NCBI RefSeq assembly: GCF_037265215.1
Contig: NZ_CP147737.1
Coordinates: 4,703,871-4,767,870 of the forward strand
From: Xenorhabdus griffiniae
GTDB lineage: Bacteria; Pseudomonadota; Gammaproteobacteria; Enterobacterales; Enterobacteriaceae
Direction of reading: 5' to 3'
Length of the DNA stretch: 64,000 nucleotides
A model generated the notes under the pieces. That model was not told the DNA's origin and did not search any database. It saw only the letters and a program-made list of their open reading frames with translations. The translations under genes were made by a program, and so were the position numbers. Shown here in pieces: positions 27,100 to 35,700 of the stretch (position 1 is its first letter; every line of letters starts with the position of its first letter).

Positions 27100-27432
27100 A
27101 TGGCGAAATCCCCCGCAGAACGCAAAGCCGCCCAACGTCAACGCCAGCAGGAGGCTGGCATCACTAAAATAGAATTGCTGCTTGATAATCAGGAACTGGC
27201 CATGTTAAAGCGCAATTGTACGCTGAGGCGTCCGGGCCGCGAACCTTATGACGTCGTGGAATATCTCACCCTGCTGATCCGCAAAGATAATGCACTGTTG
27301 CAGCAGCAAGTGCAGGCACTGGCGGTGCGCCAATGCGAGAAATGCGGTGATGCGCTTCCTGTGGCTGAATGCTGCTTTTCGGGTGATTCAGCGTGCTGGG
27401 TGACGTTAGGCTGGCATGAAGTGAAATTGTGA
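27100..27432 (+). CDS. Small phage protein with a Cys-rich C-terminus
   Basis: 110 residues. Basic N-terminus (SPAERKAAQRQRQQEAGITK), a ribbon-helix-helix-like middle (IELLLDNQELAMLKRNCTLR and VVEYLTLLIRKDNALLQQQV), and CEKCGDALPVAECCF, a likely zinc knuckle. The arrangement suggests a small DNA-binding protein. Ribosome-binding site AGGGAGA. Last gene of the early operon, before the accessory region. Confidence 0.6.
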   Translation: MAKSPAERKAAQRQRQQEAGITKIELLLDNQELAMLKRNCTLRRPGREPYDVVEYLTLLIRKDNALLQQQVQALAVRQCEKCGDALPVAECCFSGDSACWVTLGWHEVKL

Positions 27433-27456
27433 GAGTGTGACATGTCACAATTTATG

Positions 27457-27483
27457 AAGGCTCCTTTGAATCAGCGGAGCCTT
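27457..27483. terminator. Hairpin between the early operon and the accessory gene
   Basis: AAGGCTCC at 27457-27464 pairs with GGAGCCTT at 27476-27483 around an 11-nt loop. No strong T-run follows on either strand, but it sits exactly between the convergent early operon and the 27531-27863 gene, so a shared terminator is plausible. Confidence 0.45.
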
Positions 27484-27530
27484 AGAAAAGTGCAATCTGT
27501 TGGCATTATGCTTAATCGTACCATAAGATT

Positions 27531-27863
27531 TTATCTTGTTGGTGGGGGCGTCCAGAATATCTGGACACTGATTATCGCCAGTTGCATGGAACGAGGAAAT
27601 CGCGTAATTGCTTGTATATTCCAGCGGCCATGTTGATATAAATGAATGTGGCGAGATCTGTTCATTTTCCCACCTAAATAGAGCAATGTATCCTGATAAG
27701 TATAAGACAGATGTAAATGTTGCCATTGTTCAGCGGGGTTGGTACATCCGGGGATTGGTGAAAAATACAGGTCATTCGCGCCAGTATTGTATCCCGGTCG
27801 CCAGTTTCTCCCACATGCCGCTTCTTGATTAATAAAGGCTGTAATATTTGGTGCGATATACAT
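27531..27863 (-). CDS. Accessory (moron) gene of unknown function at the P2 tin/old position
   Basis: 110 residues from ATG 27863, preceded by a strong GAGGGGAG. The sequence starts MYIAPNITAFINQEAACGRN, continues WRPGYNTGANDLYFSPIPGC and is rich in aromatic residues, His and Thr; no signal peptide or membrane helix. It is transcribed against the early operon and lies between the replication genes and cos, where P2 carries its lysogenic-conversion genes tin and old. Not recognised; possibly a superinfection-exclusion gene by position only. Confidence 0.55.
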   Translation of the reverse strand: MYIAPNITAFINQEAACGRNWRPGYNTGANDLYFSPIPGCTNPAEQWQHLHLSYTYQDTLLYLGGKMNRSRHIHLYQHGRWNIQAITRFPRSMQLAIISVQIFWTPPPTR

Positions 27864-28311
27864 AAATCTCCCCTCTATATTTTGTGTTCTTCTGATAATT
27901 TCACGCAGTAATATTCTCCTGCAATAAAAAATTATTCTATGCCTCAATTCGCACAATTCGAGAAGGATCACCTAACCATTTAACCCGCATAAAAGCGGAT
28001 TTTCGTTGCATAAAATTAAGCAAAATTGCACAATTTTTTTGTGCATCCCTGCATCACACAAGGCCAGTACGGGCAAGGTTTCCCTGCCGATGCGCAACTG
28101 CACAAAAACACCCCCTTTTTGTGTGCGGGCGAGGCGGGGGAGCAAGCGCGCGCGGTGGGGGTTGAAATGAATTAATTTCATTTGAGATTGTATCTGTTGA
28201 AAATGGGGCATTAGGGCGTATCAGTGCGATGCTGGCGCGTGTTTGGGGACGGGAGGGAGCAGGGGGACGCACACAGCGCGATAGCTACACGCTGTGTTAA
28301 TGACAGCGGCG
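27864..28311. other. Non-coding cos region
   Basis: 448 bp without a convincing gene. The right part (28060-28300) is GC-rich with runs of G and C and short repeats, and contains the cos-like site at 28128-28146. The left part is AT-rich and holds the upstream region of the accessory gene. Short frames here on the minus strand have no ribosome-binding site. Confidence 0.6.
28128..28146 (+). other. P2-like cohesive-end (cos) site
   Basis: GGCGAGGCGGGGGAGCAAG matches the 19-nt P2/P4 cos extension GGCGAGGCGGGGAAAGCAC in the first 12 bases and has a similar purine-rich end. Its place between the A-side genes and the portal gene Q is the cos position of P2. It should be cut by the terminase encoded by genes P and M. 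Confidence 0.78.
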
Positions 28312-29370
28312 TTATGACTGAATCGTCAGTGCATCCAGCAAGGCATAAGGGGAAAAGCGCACTATTTCTTCCCCCGCCCAATCGTTGATGGATTTCAGGC
28401 TCTCCATGATGGGGCTGAGTTCATTGATGGCAAATACCTTAGCCGCTTTTTCCACATCACCAAAGTTGCCGCCGTTCGAGGGTGAGAATCCCATCAGTTG
28501 CGGTGGGACGCGATGCATTGCCAGTAAATCATCGCGGGTCGCCTCCTTAACATTGGTAAACTCATCTTTGGCACTGATCTGACTGAATGGCAGGATTTGC
28601 AAGCCGTCTTTCTTACCGTTGGCGGCATACACAAACAGGTTCTTAAATGCCCCATCGCGCCGGGATTTTTGCAGGGATTCTTTGAGTTTATCAACACCTT
28701 TCGGGTCAGCCAAGGGATCGGTCAGGTAAACAATCACGCCAGCATGACTGCCGTTTTCGTAGTAGTTCATGCGGAACATGGTCGCGGAACGGTTCAGGCT
28801 GGCCGACAGCAATCCGGCCAGATATTCCGGCAGGCCGTATATTTCCTGATGAATATCGGGATTCATCAGATGAAACAAGCTGTCCGGGCGAAATTCAAAC
28901 TCTTTATTCCAGCTTTCCACAAACCAATATTGCCCGGCTTTCTCGCCCCGTCGTGTGTACTTGGCGGGTGAATGCCGGAGCGTTAACAGCCCGCCCAGTC
29001 GGTTGCTGCGCTTTTCCAGATAGGCATTGCCGAAGACCAGATAATCCAGCACATACGCCGCCATATCCTGCCGGGATAATAATGGGTGCGGCAGGAAGCA
29101 ACTCATGATCACATTGCGTTTAAAAAACAATGGCGACTGATGATAGACCGCTGACGAGAACGCCCGTGCCAGACCGTAAAAATCAATCGGCGTTTCATAC
29201 CAGCGGCCATTTTTGGCGCACTCCATGCAATCCAATAAATCCCCGCCGGGTGACACCGGCGTCGGTGTGTCAAACGTAAACGACGCACATTGAACTGCAT
29301 CGCCAGGCAGGTTCTCCCTGGGGTTGTTCATGGCGTCAGGTTGACTCTCAGCAGGCAGAAAGGTGCTCAT
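28312..29370 (-). CDS. Q: Portal protein (P2 gpQ)
   Basis: 352 residues (P2 Q about 344). Forms the dodecameric portal at one capsid vertex through which DNA is packaged. Features of the PBSX/P2 portal family are RNVIMSCFLPHPLLSRQDMA, YLEKRSNRLGGLLTLRHSPA, the HLMNPDIHQEIYGLPEYLAG segment and LLAMHRVPPQLMGF. Start ATG at 29370; only 2 bp after the P stop, so P and Q form one minus-strand unit. Confidence 0.95.
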   Translation of the reverse strand: MSTFLPAESQPDAMNNPRENLPGDAVQCASFTFDTPTPVSPGGDLLDCMECAKNGRWYETPIDFYGLARAFSSAVYHQSPLFFKRNVIMSCFLPHPLLSRQDMAAYVLDYLVFGNAYLEKRSNRLGGLLTLRHSPAKYTRRGEKAGQYWFVESWNKEFEFRPDSLFHLMNPDIHQEIYGLPEYLAGLLSASLNRSATMFRMNYYENGSHAGVIVYLTDPLADPKGVDKLKESLQKSRRDGAFKNLFVYAANGKKDGLQILPFSQISAKDEFTNVKEATRDDLLAMHRVPPQLMGFSPSNGGNFGDVEKAAKVFAINELSPIMESLKSINDWAGEEIVRFSPYALLDALTIQS

Positions 29371-29372
29371 AT

Positions 29373-31088
29373 TTAAAACTCCGTAACAGAAGACTGATGC
29401 CCGCCCGAATCGCTCGCTATCGGCTCTCCATGCAGAACATTCATAATAGACCAGGCAATATCGCCGTGATCCACGCCGCGCGTCCGGTCGGCGTCATAGG
29501 TGACAATGCCGCCTTGTGTAATGACTTTCTTGATAGCCATAAACGAAGTCGCAACCTGCTGCATTCCGGCGTCATACTCAAACCGGCCGGAGCGGATCAG
29601 CATTTGCGTTTTCATAACCAGCATTCGCTTCAGCGGTGCGGAATATTTCAGTAAGGTAGCGGCCGGGAAAAATTTACACACCAACTCGTGTACAGCTTCA
29701 CCTGTCCCGCCCGTGCCATCCAGCGTGATACCCAATACATGATAGCGTTCGGTCAGTTTGCGGATTTCCTCAGCCTGTTTCTCAAAGGCCATACCCCGGA
29801 AGCGTAGCGCTTCAATCACCCGCCATTTACCGCCACTGACGGCAGGCGGTGACATCACCACCACGCCCAAACCATCACCATTGCCCCCCGTACCTGTCGG
29901 ATCAGCGCCGATATAAACGCCTTTATAACCCAATGGTCTGGGTGCATATGGCTTCCAGTCCGGCCAAACGTCTTCGTTATAACCGTCAACCCCGCACTGG
30001 ATCAGTGCGTTATAATCAAATGCCCGTTCACCGGCTTTCACGAAGATACAACGGTACAGGTTGTCAAAATCTCCGGGGCTGTTTTCGCTCTCGATTTCGG
30101 CCAAATCAACCCGATCTAACCCCAGTGCGATAGCATCATGAATGGTGACTATCTGCCGCCAAATGTTATCGCCACACAATGCCCCCGGCTGTAAGGTCTG
30201 GTGGCTGAGATCGAGAGTGATTTGCTTCTTGTGGGGGCGGCTTTTATTGAAAAAATCCCCTGTCCAGAACGGATAGGCTTCATGCTCTTCGCTGGAAGGG
30301 GTGGAGAAGTAGGTACGCCTTAGCCCAATTTGGGTCGCCATCCCGGCCGCCACTTTGCGCAGGTTCATAAAATTACTGACCCAAAAGAACTCATCAAAAT
30401 AGAGATCACCGGTATACGATTGCGCGGTCGCCGCTGACGTGCCGAGAAAATAGAGCGTGGCCCCGTTGGACAAAATAATCTCATCGCCGCCCTTGAGTTC
30501 AACACCGACCTGACGGGCAACTATCTGAATGAATTTTTTGAACTGGAACGCCTGTGCGCGGCTGGCTGACAGAAAAATCTGGTTATGACCGGTTTCCAGT
30601 GCGGTGATCAGTGCTTCGCGGGCAAAGTACCAGGTTGCCCCAATCTGGCGCGATTTTAATATCATACGGTTACGGCGCGTTCTCTGCTTATACCAGCGCT
30701 TCTGGTACTCAAACAGGGATTCATAAACCTGCGCGCGCAGTGCCGCAATTTGTTCCTCAGTGAAGTGATTCTTCGGTATCTTGGCCTTTTTCGTGCTCTC
30801 TTTTTTCACTTCATGGCGATCAAAGCGTTCCAGTTGGCGGTAGAAAAAATCCAGTGTCTTGAAATCGTGCGGGGTCAGAGCCTCTTTGGCTTGTATCCGC
30901 AAGATTTTCACATGCAGATCATCGCTCACCCGCTCTATCGGGTTAGCGTCGTCCCATTTATCCCGCCGCCGCCAGGAATAAAGAGTGTTCACACTGACGC
31001 CGAGGCGCTTCGCAATCTGCGCCACGCTGTAGGCCTGCCAGTATAAATTTTTGGCTTCTTGTCGGGGATCGTGTGCTGTCGTTGTCAT
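29373..31088 (-). CDS. P: Terminase large (ATPase) subunit (P2 gpP)
   Basis: 571 residues from ATG 31088 (P2 P about 590). N-terminal helix-turn-helix AYSVAQIAKRLGVSVNTLYS, the Walker-type region LKSRQIGATWYFAREALIT, Walker B GDLYFDEFFWV, and a C-terminal nuclease-like domain starting GVYIGADPTGTGGNGDGLG. Translocates DNA into the prohead at the cos end. A longer frame to 31193 would run through the late-promoter control site, so the ATG with GGGAAAG upstream was chosen. Confidence 0.94.
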   Translation of the reverse strand: MTTTAHDPRQEAKNLYWQAYSVAQIAKRLGVSVNTLYSWRRRDKWDDANPIERVSDDLHVKILRIQAKEALTPHDFKTLDFFYRQLERFDRHEVKKESTKKAKIPKNHFTEEQIAALRAQVYESLFEYQKRWYKQRTRRNRMILKSRQIGATWYFAREALITALETGHNQIFLSASRAQAFQFKKFIQIVARQVGVELKGGDEIILSNGATLYFLGTSAATAQSYTGDLYFDEFFWVSNFMNLRKVAAGMATQIGLRRTYFSTPSSEEHEAYPFWTGDFFNKSRPHKKQITLDLSHQTLQPGALCGDNIWRQIVTIHDAIALGLDRVDLAEIESENSPGDFDNLYRCIFVKAGERAFDYNALIQCGVDGYNEDVWPDWKPYAPRPLGYKGVYIGADPTGTGGNGDGLGVVVMSPPAVSGGKWRVIEALRFRGMAFEKQAEEIRKLTERYHVLGITLDGTGGTGEAVHELVCKFFPAATLLKYSAPLKRMLVMKTQMLIRSGRFEYDAGMQQVATSFMAIKKVITQGGIVTYDADRTRGVDHGDIAWSIMNVLHGEPIASDSGGHQSSVTEF

Positions 31089-31135
31089 GTGCTTACTTTC
31101 CCACAGCCCGCGCGCGTACTGCCATGACTGCCGTC

Positions 31136-31153
31136 TGTCACCGTTCCGCGACA
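31136..31153 (+). promoter_or_regulatory. Ogr/Delta activator site for the Q-P and O late promoters
   Basis: TGTCACCGTTCCGCGACA fits the dyad TGT-N12-ACA recognised by P2 Ogr and P4 Delta about 55 bp upstream of late promoters. It lies between divergent P and O, 48 bp from P and 77 bp from O. The related sequence at 48882-48899 (16 of 18 identical) lies before gene FI, which supports function. Confidence 0.8.
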
Positions 31154-31229
31154 CGGTGAAGGCTTTGAGTGAAACGCTGCCGGCTGAGAACATAGTGCCA
31201 TCGAAAACGGCTTGTTGGAGAGCGCAACC

Positions 31230-32057
31230 ATGCCAAAAACCATTAAGTTAACGGTCTGTACTGAGGGAATGACGCTGAACGGGTTTGCCGTCTCCCGCGA
31301 ACAGATCCAGCAGATGGCGGATAGCTATAACCCGCGTCTGTATGCGGCCCGTTTAAATCTGGAACACATTAAAAGCCCGTACCCTGATAGCACATTCCGC
31401 CAGTTTGCGATGGTGCAGTCAGCACGTGCCTACGAGATTAAAGATGGTCCGTTGCAGGGCAAGCTGGCGCTGGAGGCGACTGTTGAACTGGATGAGGAGA
31501 AAGATGCGGCGCTCATTAAGCTGAACCAGAGCGGGCAGAAAGTTTTTTCCAGTATTGAATTTTATTCACGTTTTCCACAGACCCAAAGTGCCTACCTGAC
31601 TGGCATTGCCTTGACGGATAACCCCGCGGCGGTGGGAACAGAATTAATCAAGCTGAGTGTGCAGGAGCGCGGGCTGCCTGTCAGTGATGACCGCTATTTG
31701 TCTGCCTCACTGGAGACCCTGGTTGAGCTGACGGAAAGCACCGAACAACACAATGCCGCCGATAAGTCCATCGGGGAAAAGTTTGTTTTATCCGTGAAAA
31801 AGGCGCTGGGGCTGCATCGTGAGCATAACAGCGCCGAATTGAACACGTTGCGTGAGATGGTGCAGTTAACGGCGGAAAAATGCGGTGACGCACTCAACCA
31901 ACTGCACAAACTGTCACAACTGGAAAGCCAGTCGGAAAAAATCACCGCACTGGAAACTGAACTCAGTACGCTGAAAAGCCAGCTCAGCCAGCAGGATGAC
32001 TCTTCGGTGCAGCGACCGGGGGCGAGCGGTTCAACGCAGGTGTTGGCCGATTATTAA
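31230..32057 (+). CDS. O: Capsid scaffolding protein and maturation protease (P2 gpO)
   Basis: 275 residues (P2 O about 284). N-terminal serine protease domain with His46 in LNLEHIKSPYP and the serine in KVFSSIEFYS (107/108), close to the P2 catalytic positions; C-terminal coiled-coil scaffold (LSQLESQSEKITALETELST). Cleaves itself, N and L during prohead assembly. First gene of the rightward late operon. Confidence 0.93.
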   Translation: MPKTIKLTVCTEGMTLNGFAVSREQIQQMADSYNPRLYAARLNLEHIKSPYPDSTFRQFAMVQSARAYEIKDGPLQGKLALEATVELDEEKDAALIKLNQSGQKVFSSIEFYSRFPQTQSAYLTGIALTDNPAAVGTELIKLSVQERGLPVSDDRYLSASLETLVELTESTEQHNAADKSIGEKFVLSVKKALGLHREHNSAELNTLREMVQLTAEKCGDALNQLHKLSQLESQSEKITALETELSTLKSQLSQQDDSSVQRPGASGSTQVLADY

Positions 32058-32082
32058 TTGATTGCTTACAGGAACTTTATCT

Positions 32083-33138
32083 ATGTCACTCAGTAATGAA
32101 GGACGTCAGCACTATCTGTCCTACCTTGATCAGCAAGGCAAGTTGAACGGCGTGAAACGCGATGGCGATCACATTCAGTTGACGGTTGCGCCGGCTGTCC
32201 AGCAGAAACTGGAAAAAGCCAAGATGGAATCCAGCCCCTTTTTGAAAGAGGTCAATTCTATCGGTGTGACTGAGCAGGAAGGCGAGAAAATCGGTGTGGG
32301 TATCCACCGTACCATTGCCAGCCGCAATACCTCCACCACGGATCGCCGGGAACCGGTCAGCGTGCATGAATTAAAGGCCAATCGCTATCGTTGTGAACAG
32401 ACCAACTTTGATACCTACATCGGCTATACCCAGCTTGATGCGTGGGCCGGGCACCCGGAGTTTCAACAACTGGTGAGCCAGCAGATTGTCCAGCAAGAGG
32501 CCAATGACCGCCTGATGATTGGCTTTAATGGTACATCCGTTGCCGTGAAATCCGATCGGCAGAAAAACCCGCTGTTACAGGATGTCAATATCGGCTGGTT
32601 GCAGCATCTGCGCAACCAGGCCCCGCAGCGTGTAATGAAAAACATTACCATCACTAGTCGGGACGAAGACGGGAAAATCATCAAGAAAGGCCAATACGGC
32701 AACTATGATGCGGCGGCTTATGATGCCGTGACATCGTTGTTAGATCCGTGGCATCAGAGTGCGCCCGGTTTGATTGCCATCACCGGCTCACGCCTGACCA
32801 CCCAGAAGAACTTTCGCATCCTGAATCAGCACAGCCAGCATAACCCCAATATGGAGCTGTTGGCAGGGAACGAGCTGATGAAGCTCAGCACGCTGGGCGG
32901 TTTGCCGGTTTTCCGTGCACCGTTTTTCCCGGACGGGGCCATTCTGATCACCACCTTTAAAAACCTGTCGCTTTACTGGCAGAAAGGCAAATACAACCGC
33001 TACATCAAAAACGAGCCGGAATACAACCGTATCACCACCTATGCCCAGAGTAATGACGGTTATGTCATTGAAGATTACGGCCTCAGTTGCCTGATTGAAG
33101 GGATTTCGTTTGCGGGTGCCGAAGGGAGCACCGACTAA
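32083..33138 (+). CDS. N: Major capsid protein (P2 gpN)
   Basis: 351 residues (P2 N about 357), HK97-fold shell protein. Starts MSLSNEGRQHYLSYLDQQGK, and the family features FDTYIGYTQLDAWAGHPEFQ, IGFNGTSVAVKSDRQKNPLL and NLSLYWQKGKYNRYIKNEPE are present. The N-terminus is expected to be removed by the O protease. ACAGGAAC ribosome-binding site before ATG 32083. Confidence 0.96.
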   Translation: MSLSNEGRQHYLSYLDQQGKLNGVKRDGDHIQLTVAPAVQQKLEKAKMESSPFLKEVNSIGVTEQEGEKIGVGIHRTIASRNTSTTDRREPVSVHELKANRYRCEQTNFDTYIGYTQLDAWAGHPEFQQLVSQQIVQQEANDRLMIGFNGTSVAVKSDRQKNPLLQDVNIGWLQHLRNQAPQRVMKNITITSRDEDGKIIKKGQYGNYDAAAYDAVTSLLDPWHQSAPGLIAITGSRLTTQKNFRILNQHSQHNPNMELLAGNELMKLSTLGGLPVFRAPFFPDGAILITTFKNLSLYWQKGKYNRYIKNEPEYNRITTYAQSNDGYVIEDYGLSCLIEGISFAGAEGSTD

Positions 33139-33185
33139 ACCACAATTTCCGGTGCCGGGCTTATCCGGCATGGGTACAAGGGGGA

Positions 33186-33959
33186 ATGATGCTGACACCG
33201 GCACAAGAACACTGGCAGCGCACCATGGCGGCACGCCGGGGCGATGAACAAATGTCATCGGCAACACTGACTGCTTACGAGCAGATACTGCACCGCCTGC
33301 GCATCGATCAGGCGCGGCTGTCTGACCTGCAAGGGAAAGCGCGCAAAGCTGAGTATAAACGCACTGTGATGGCAGCCTATGACGGCTGGATTGACGGTGT
33401 ACTGGCGGCGGATACCGGTCAGGCTGATGAGGTGCTGACCCATATCATGATTTGGCAGATAGACATTGGCAACTATGGCCGTGCATTGACACTGGCGGCG
33501 TATGTCATTCGGCATGGCCTGCCCTTACCTGACCGTTATCAGCGCACCATTGGGCCATTATTGGTGGATGAAATTTGCGATCAGGCACTCACCATTTTTG
33601 CCACCGGTGACGACACCTTAGATCCCATACCGTTGGATATACTGGAACAGCTCACTGAATTGGTCACCCCGCTGGATATGCCGAATCAGGTCAGGGCGAA
33701 ATTGTTTAAAACGCTGGCCTATACCCTGCGTACCCAGCCCCAGCGGGACGCCAAAGAACGGGCATTGTCACTGATGCAACAGGCACTCTTGTTGTTCGCC
33801 AATATCGGGGTCAAGAAAGAGATTGAAACCCTGAGCCGGGAGCTGAAAAAGGCGGAGGACAACACGGTAACACCGTCGCCTCCGCCGAAGCCCGCAACGA
33901 CAGGCAAGAAACCGACCAAAACCAAGACAACGGCGGCGAAGAGTCAATCTTCCCGCTAA
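33186..33959 (+). CDS. M: Terminase small (endonuclease) subunit (P2 gpM)
   Basis: 257 residues (P2 M about 247). Begins MMLTPAQEHWQRTMAARRGD, and has the long helical region typical of P2 M with AYDGWIDGVLAADTGQADEV; basic Lys-rich tail KKPTKTKTTAAKSQ. Acts with P to recognise and cut cos. Two in-frame ATGs (33186, 33189) follow AGGGGGA. Confidence 0.93.
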   Translation: MMLTPAQEHWQRTMAARRGDEQMSSATLTAYEQILHRLRIDQARLSDLQGKARKAEYKRTVMAAYDGWIDGVLAADTGQADEVLTHIMIWQIDIGNYGRALTLAAYVIRHGLPLPDRYQRTIGPLLVDEICDQALTIFATGDDTLDPIPLDILEQLTELVTPLDMPNQVRAKLFKTLAYTLRTQPQRDAKERALSLMQQALLLFANIGVKKEIETLSRELKKAEDNTVTPSPPPKPATTGKKPTKTKTTAAKSQSSR

Positions 33960-34057
33960 CGGAATGCACCCCGCGTGCCCGGCGGCACGGTGAAGCGAAC
34001 GGCTTTTAAGCCTTGTCCGTTTTACCGTTCACCGCCGACTTTCTCAACAGGTGGATC

Positions 34058-34549
34058 ATGAGCTTAGTGGCAACAAAACAACCCCGCCCCATTGACAGCC
34101 AGATGGATATCAATGATGGCGGCGCAAAAGTGATCTCCGGTGCATTCTGGCCGGATATCGTGCTGGCTGATTTGCGCAATTCAATGCGCCTGAATGGGGC
34201 GGTGACGACAGAACGGCTGATGCACATGACCACGGAAGCGGTGCTGTCTGTCAATCAACTGTTGGCAGTCTGGCAGCGAGAACAAGAACAGAATGGCTTT
34301 GCCTCGCTGGAAACGGTGCCGTCTGTGGCGATTAACGATACCACGGCGCCGGTTTTCCGCTATCGCCATGCCGTGTATTGCTTCACCAAAGCAATGTTGG
34401 TTGAAAACTACCGCGATATTGACACCACACGCGATGGAGAGCGGCACGCCGAGGCACTCAGCACACAAATTGATGACCTGCGACGGGACGGGCAAAACGC
34501 TATCCGGGATATGTTAGGCCAACCTCGCATGATAGCGGAGTTGGTCTGA
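34058..34549 (+). CDS. L: Head completion protein (P2 gpL)
   Basis: 163 residues (P2 L about 169). Contains NDGGAKVISGAFWPDIVLAD and AEALSTQIDDLRRDGQNAIR, as in the P2 L/HK97 gp6-like connector family. Caps the portal after packaging so tails can join. Stop overlaps the X start (TGATG). Confidence 0.92.
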   Translation: MSLVATKQPRPIDSQMDINDGGAKVISGAFWPDIVLADLRNSMRLNGAVTTERLMHMTTEAVLSVNQLLAVWQREQEQNGFASLETVPSVAINDTTAPVFRYRHAVYCFTKAMLVENYRDIDTTRDGERHAEALSTQIDDLRRDGQNAIRDMLGQPRMIAELV

Positions 34550-34749
34550 TGCAGGTCAGGGCGTTTCAGGGGGATACGGTGGATCTGTTGTGCTGGCGTC
34601 ATTATGGCCGCACACAGGGTGTGGTTGAGCAGGTATTGGAAGCGAACCCGGCTATTTGCATGACAACACAACTGGCAGCTGGTCAATGGGTTGAGCTGCC
34701 GGATGTCACCCCGCCGCCCAATCAGGACATTATTCAATTATGGGACTGA
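34549..34749 (+). CDS. X: Tail protein X (P2 gpX)
   Basis: 66 residues (P2 X 67), a LysM-like baseplate hub protein: VRAFQGDTVDLLCWRHYGRT, QVLEANPAI and a proline-rich end. Required for tail assembly; the LysM-like fold is thought to contact peptidoglycan or baseplate. Coupled to L. Confidence 0.93.
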   Translation: MQVRAFQGDTVDLLCWRHYGRTQGVVEQVLEANPAICMTTQLAAGQWVELPDVTPPPNQDIIQLWD

Positions 34750-34751
34750 CA

Positions 34752-35069
34752 ATGAAAGATCAACCGGATTTATGGGTCGATATGGTAAATGGCCTGAAAA
34801 ACTCATGGCCGCAGATATCCGGCTCCTTACTGGCCGTCCTGATCTGTTATGGACGCCTGATTTATGACGGCGTTGAACGCCGCAACCGCTGGGTTGAGCC
34901 GCTGCTTTGCGGGGCGTTGTCATGGGGCATTTCCAGCGCGCTGGAGTTGTTCGGCATCCCAGGCAGCGTGTCACCGGCACTCGGTGGGGCTGTCGGATTT
35001 ATTGGCGTTGAGAAGCTCCGCGAGGTTGCTGTTCGCGCCATTAATAAACGATTGGGAGGTAAAGAATGA
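34752..35069 (+). CDS. Holin
   Basis: 105 residues with hydrophobic segments SGSLLAVLICYGRLIYDG and LLCGALSWGISSALELFG plus a third short one, positive C-terminus (RAINKRLGGKE). Occupies the place of P2 Y and looks more like the lambda/P22-type holin family. Forms the membrane lesions that release the endolysin at a set time. Overlaps the next gene by 4 bp. Confidence 0.82.
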   Translation: MKDQPDLWVDMVNGLKNSWPQISGSLLAVLICYGRLIYDGVERRNRWVEPLLCGALSWGISSALELFGIPGSVSPALGGAVGFIGVEKLREVAVRAINKRLGGKE

Positions 35070-35470
35070 GTCGGGGAGACAGGGGCATTCGTAACCACAA
35101 TCCGGGCAATATCCGCCATGGTGATAAATGGCAGGGACTGTGCAGCAGGCAGACTGATAAGTCATTCTGTCAGTTTATCGCACCAGAGTACGGTATTCGG
35201 GCGATGCTCAAAATCCTGCGCAATTATGTGAAACTCTACGGCGATAATACCATCCGCCAGTTTATTTCCCGCTGGGCACCACCGAATGAGAATAATACCG
35301 AGAGTTATATTACCTATGTGAGCCAAGCAGTCGGTGTATCCTGCCATGCAGTGATTGATGTTAACGACAAATCCATCATGACAGCATTGACTAAGGCGAT
35401 GATCCAGATGGAGAACGGCAAGCAGCCTTATTCTGATGACATCTTCGTACGGGCGTTTGAACTGCTATGA
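35066..35470 (+). CDS. Probable endolysin (lysozyme-like, NPGN-type)
   Basis: 134 residues with RGIRNHNPGNIRHGDKWQG, APEYGIRAMLKILRNYVKLY and NTIRQFISRWAPPNENNTES, a pattern of a family often named structural or virion protein and thought to have a lysozyme-like fold. It lies in the slot of P2 endolysin K, between holin and spanin genes, and has no signal peptide, so it is probably the holin-released murein hydrolase. It is not similar in pattern to P2 K. Confidence 0.7.
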   Translation: MSRGDRGIRNHNPGNIRHGDKWQGLCSRQTDKSFCQFIAPEYGIRAMLKILRNYVKLYGDNTIRQFISRWAPPNENNTESYITYVSQAVGVSCHAVIDVNDKSIMTALTKAMIQMENGKQPYSDDIFVRAFELL

Positions 35471-35481
35471 GGAATTGAACG

Positions 35482-35700
35482 ATGGGTATTATTCTGGCTC
35501 CAATGATTTACGTTATCGGTTTTATTGCGGCGTTCATTATTTTTACATTGATAGAAAAACGAGCTAACGATCCGGAGGAATTCGGTGTCGTTTTATTAAT
35601 GACATTCATGTGGCCACTACTGGTTATTTTGATGCCGATTGTTTTTGGATTCTGTCTTTTAGGTAAGAAATACAATCAATTTGTTGGCAGACAGTCATGA
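35482..35700 (+). CDS. Small membrane protein in the lysis cassette (LysA-like position)
   Basis: 72 residues with two strong membrane helices (IYVIGFIAAFIIFTLIEKRA and VVLLMTFMWPLLVILMPIVF) joined by a short acidic loop. Situated where P2 has lysA, which adjusts lysis timing; antiholin-type function is inferred from position and topology. Overlaps lysB by 4 bp. Confidence 0.65.
   Translation: MGIILAPMIYVIGFIAAFIIFTLIEKRANDPEEFGVVLLMTFMWPLLVILMPIVFGFCLLGKKYNQFVGRQS

Noticed and set aside
27442..27636. 64-residue plus-strand frame after the early operon
   Set aside because: Contains the terminator-like hairpin and is antisense to the better supported accessory gene at 27531-27863.
27972..28272. 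Minus-strand frames of 72-79 residues in the cos region
   Set aside because: Overlap the cos-like site, have no ribosome-binding site and a composition forced by G/C runs.
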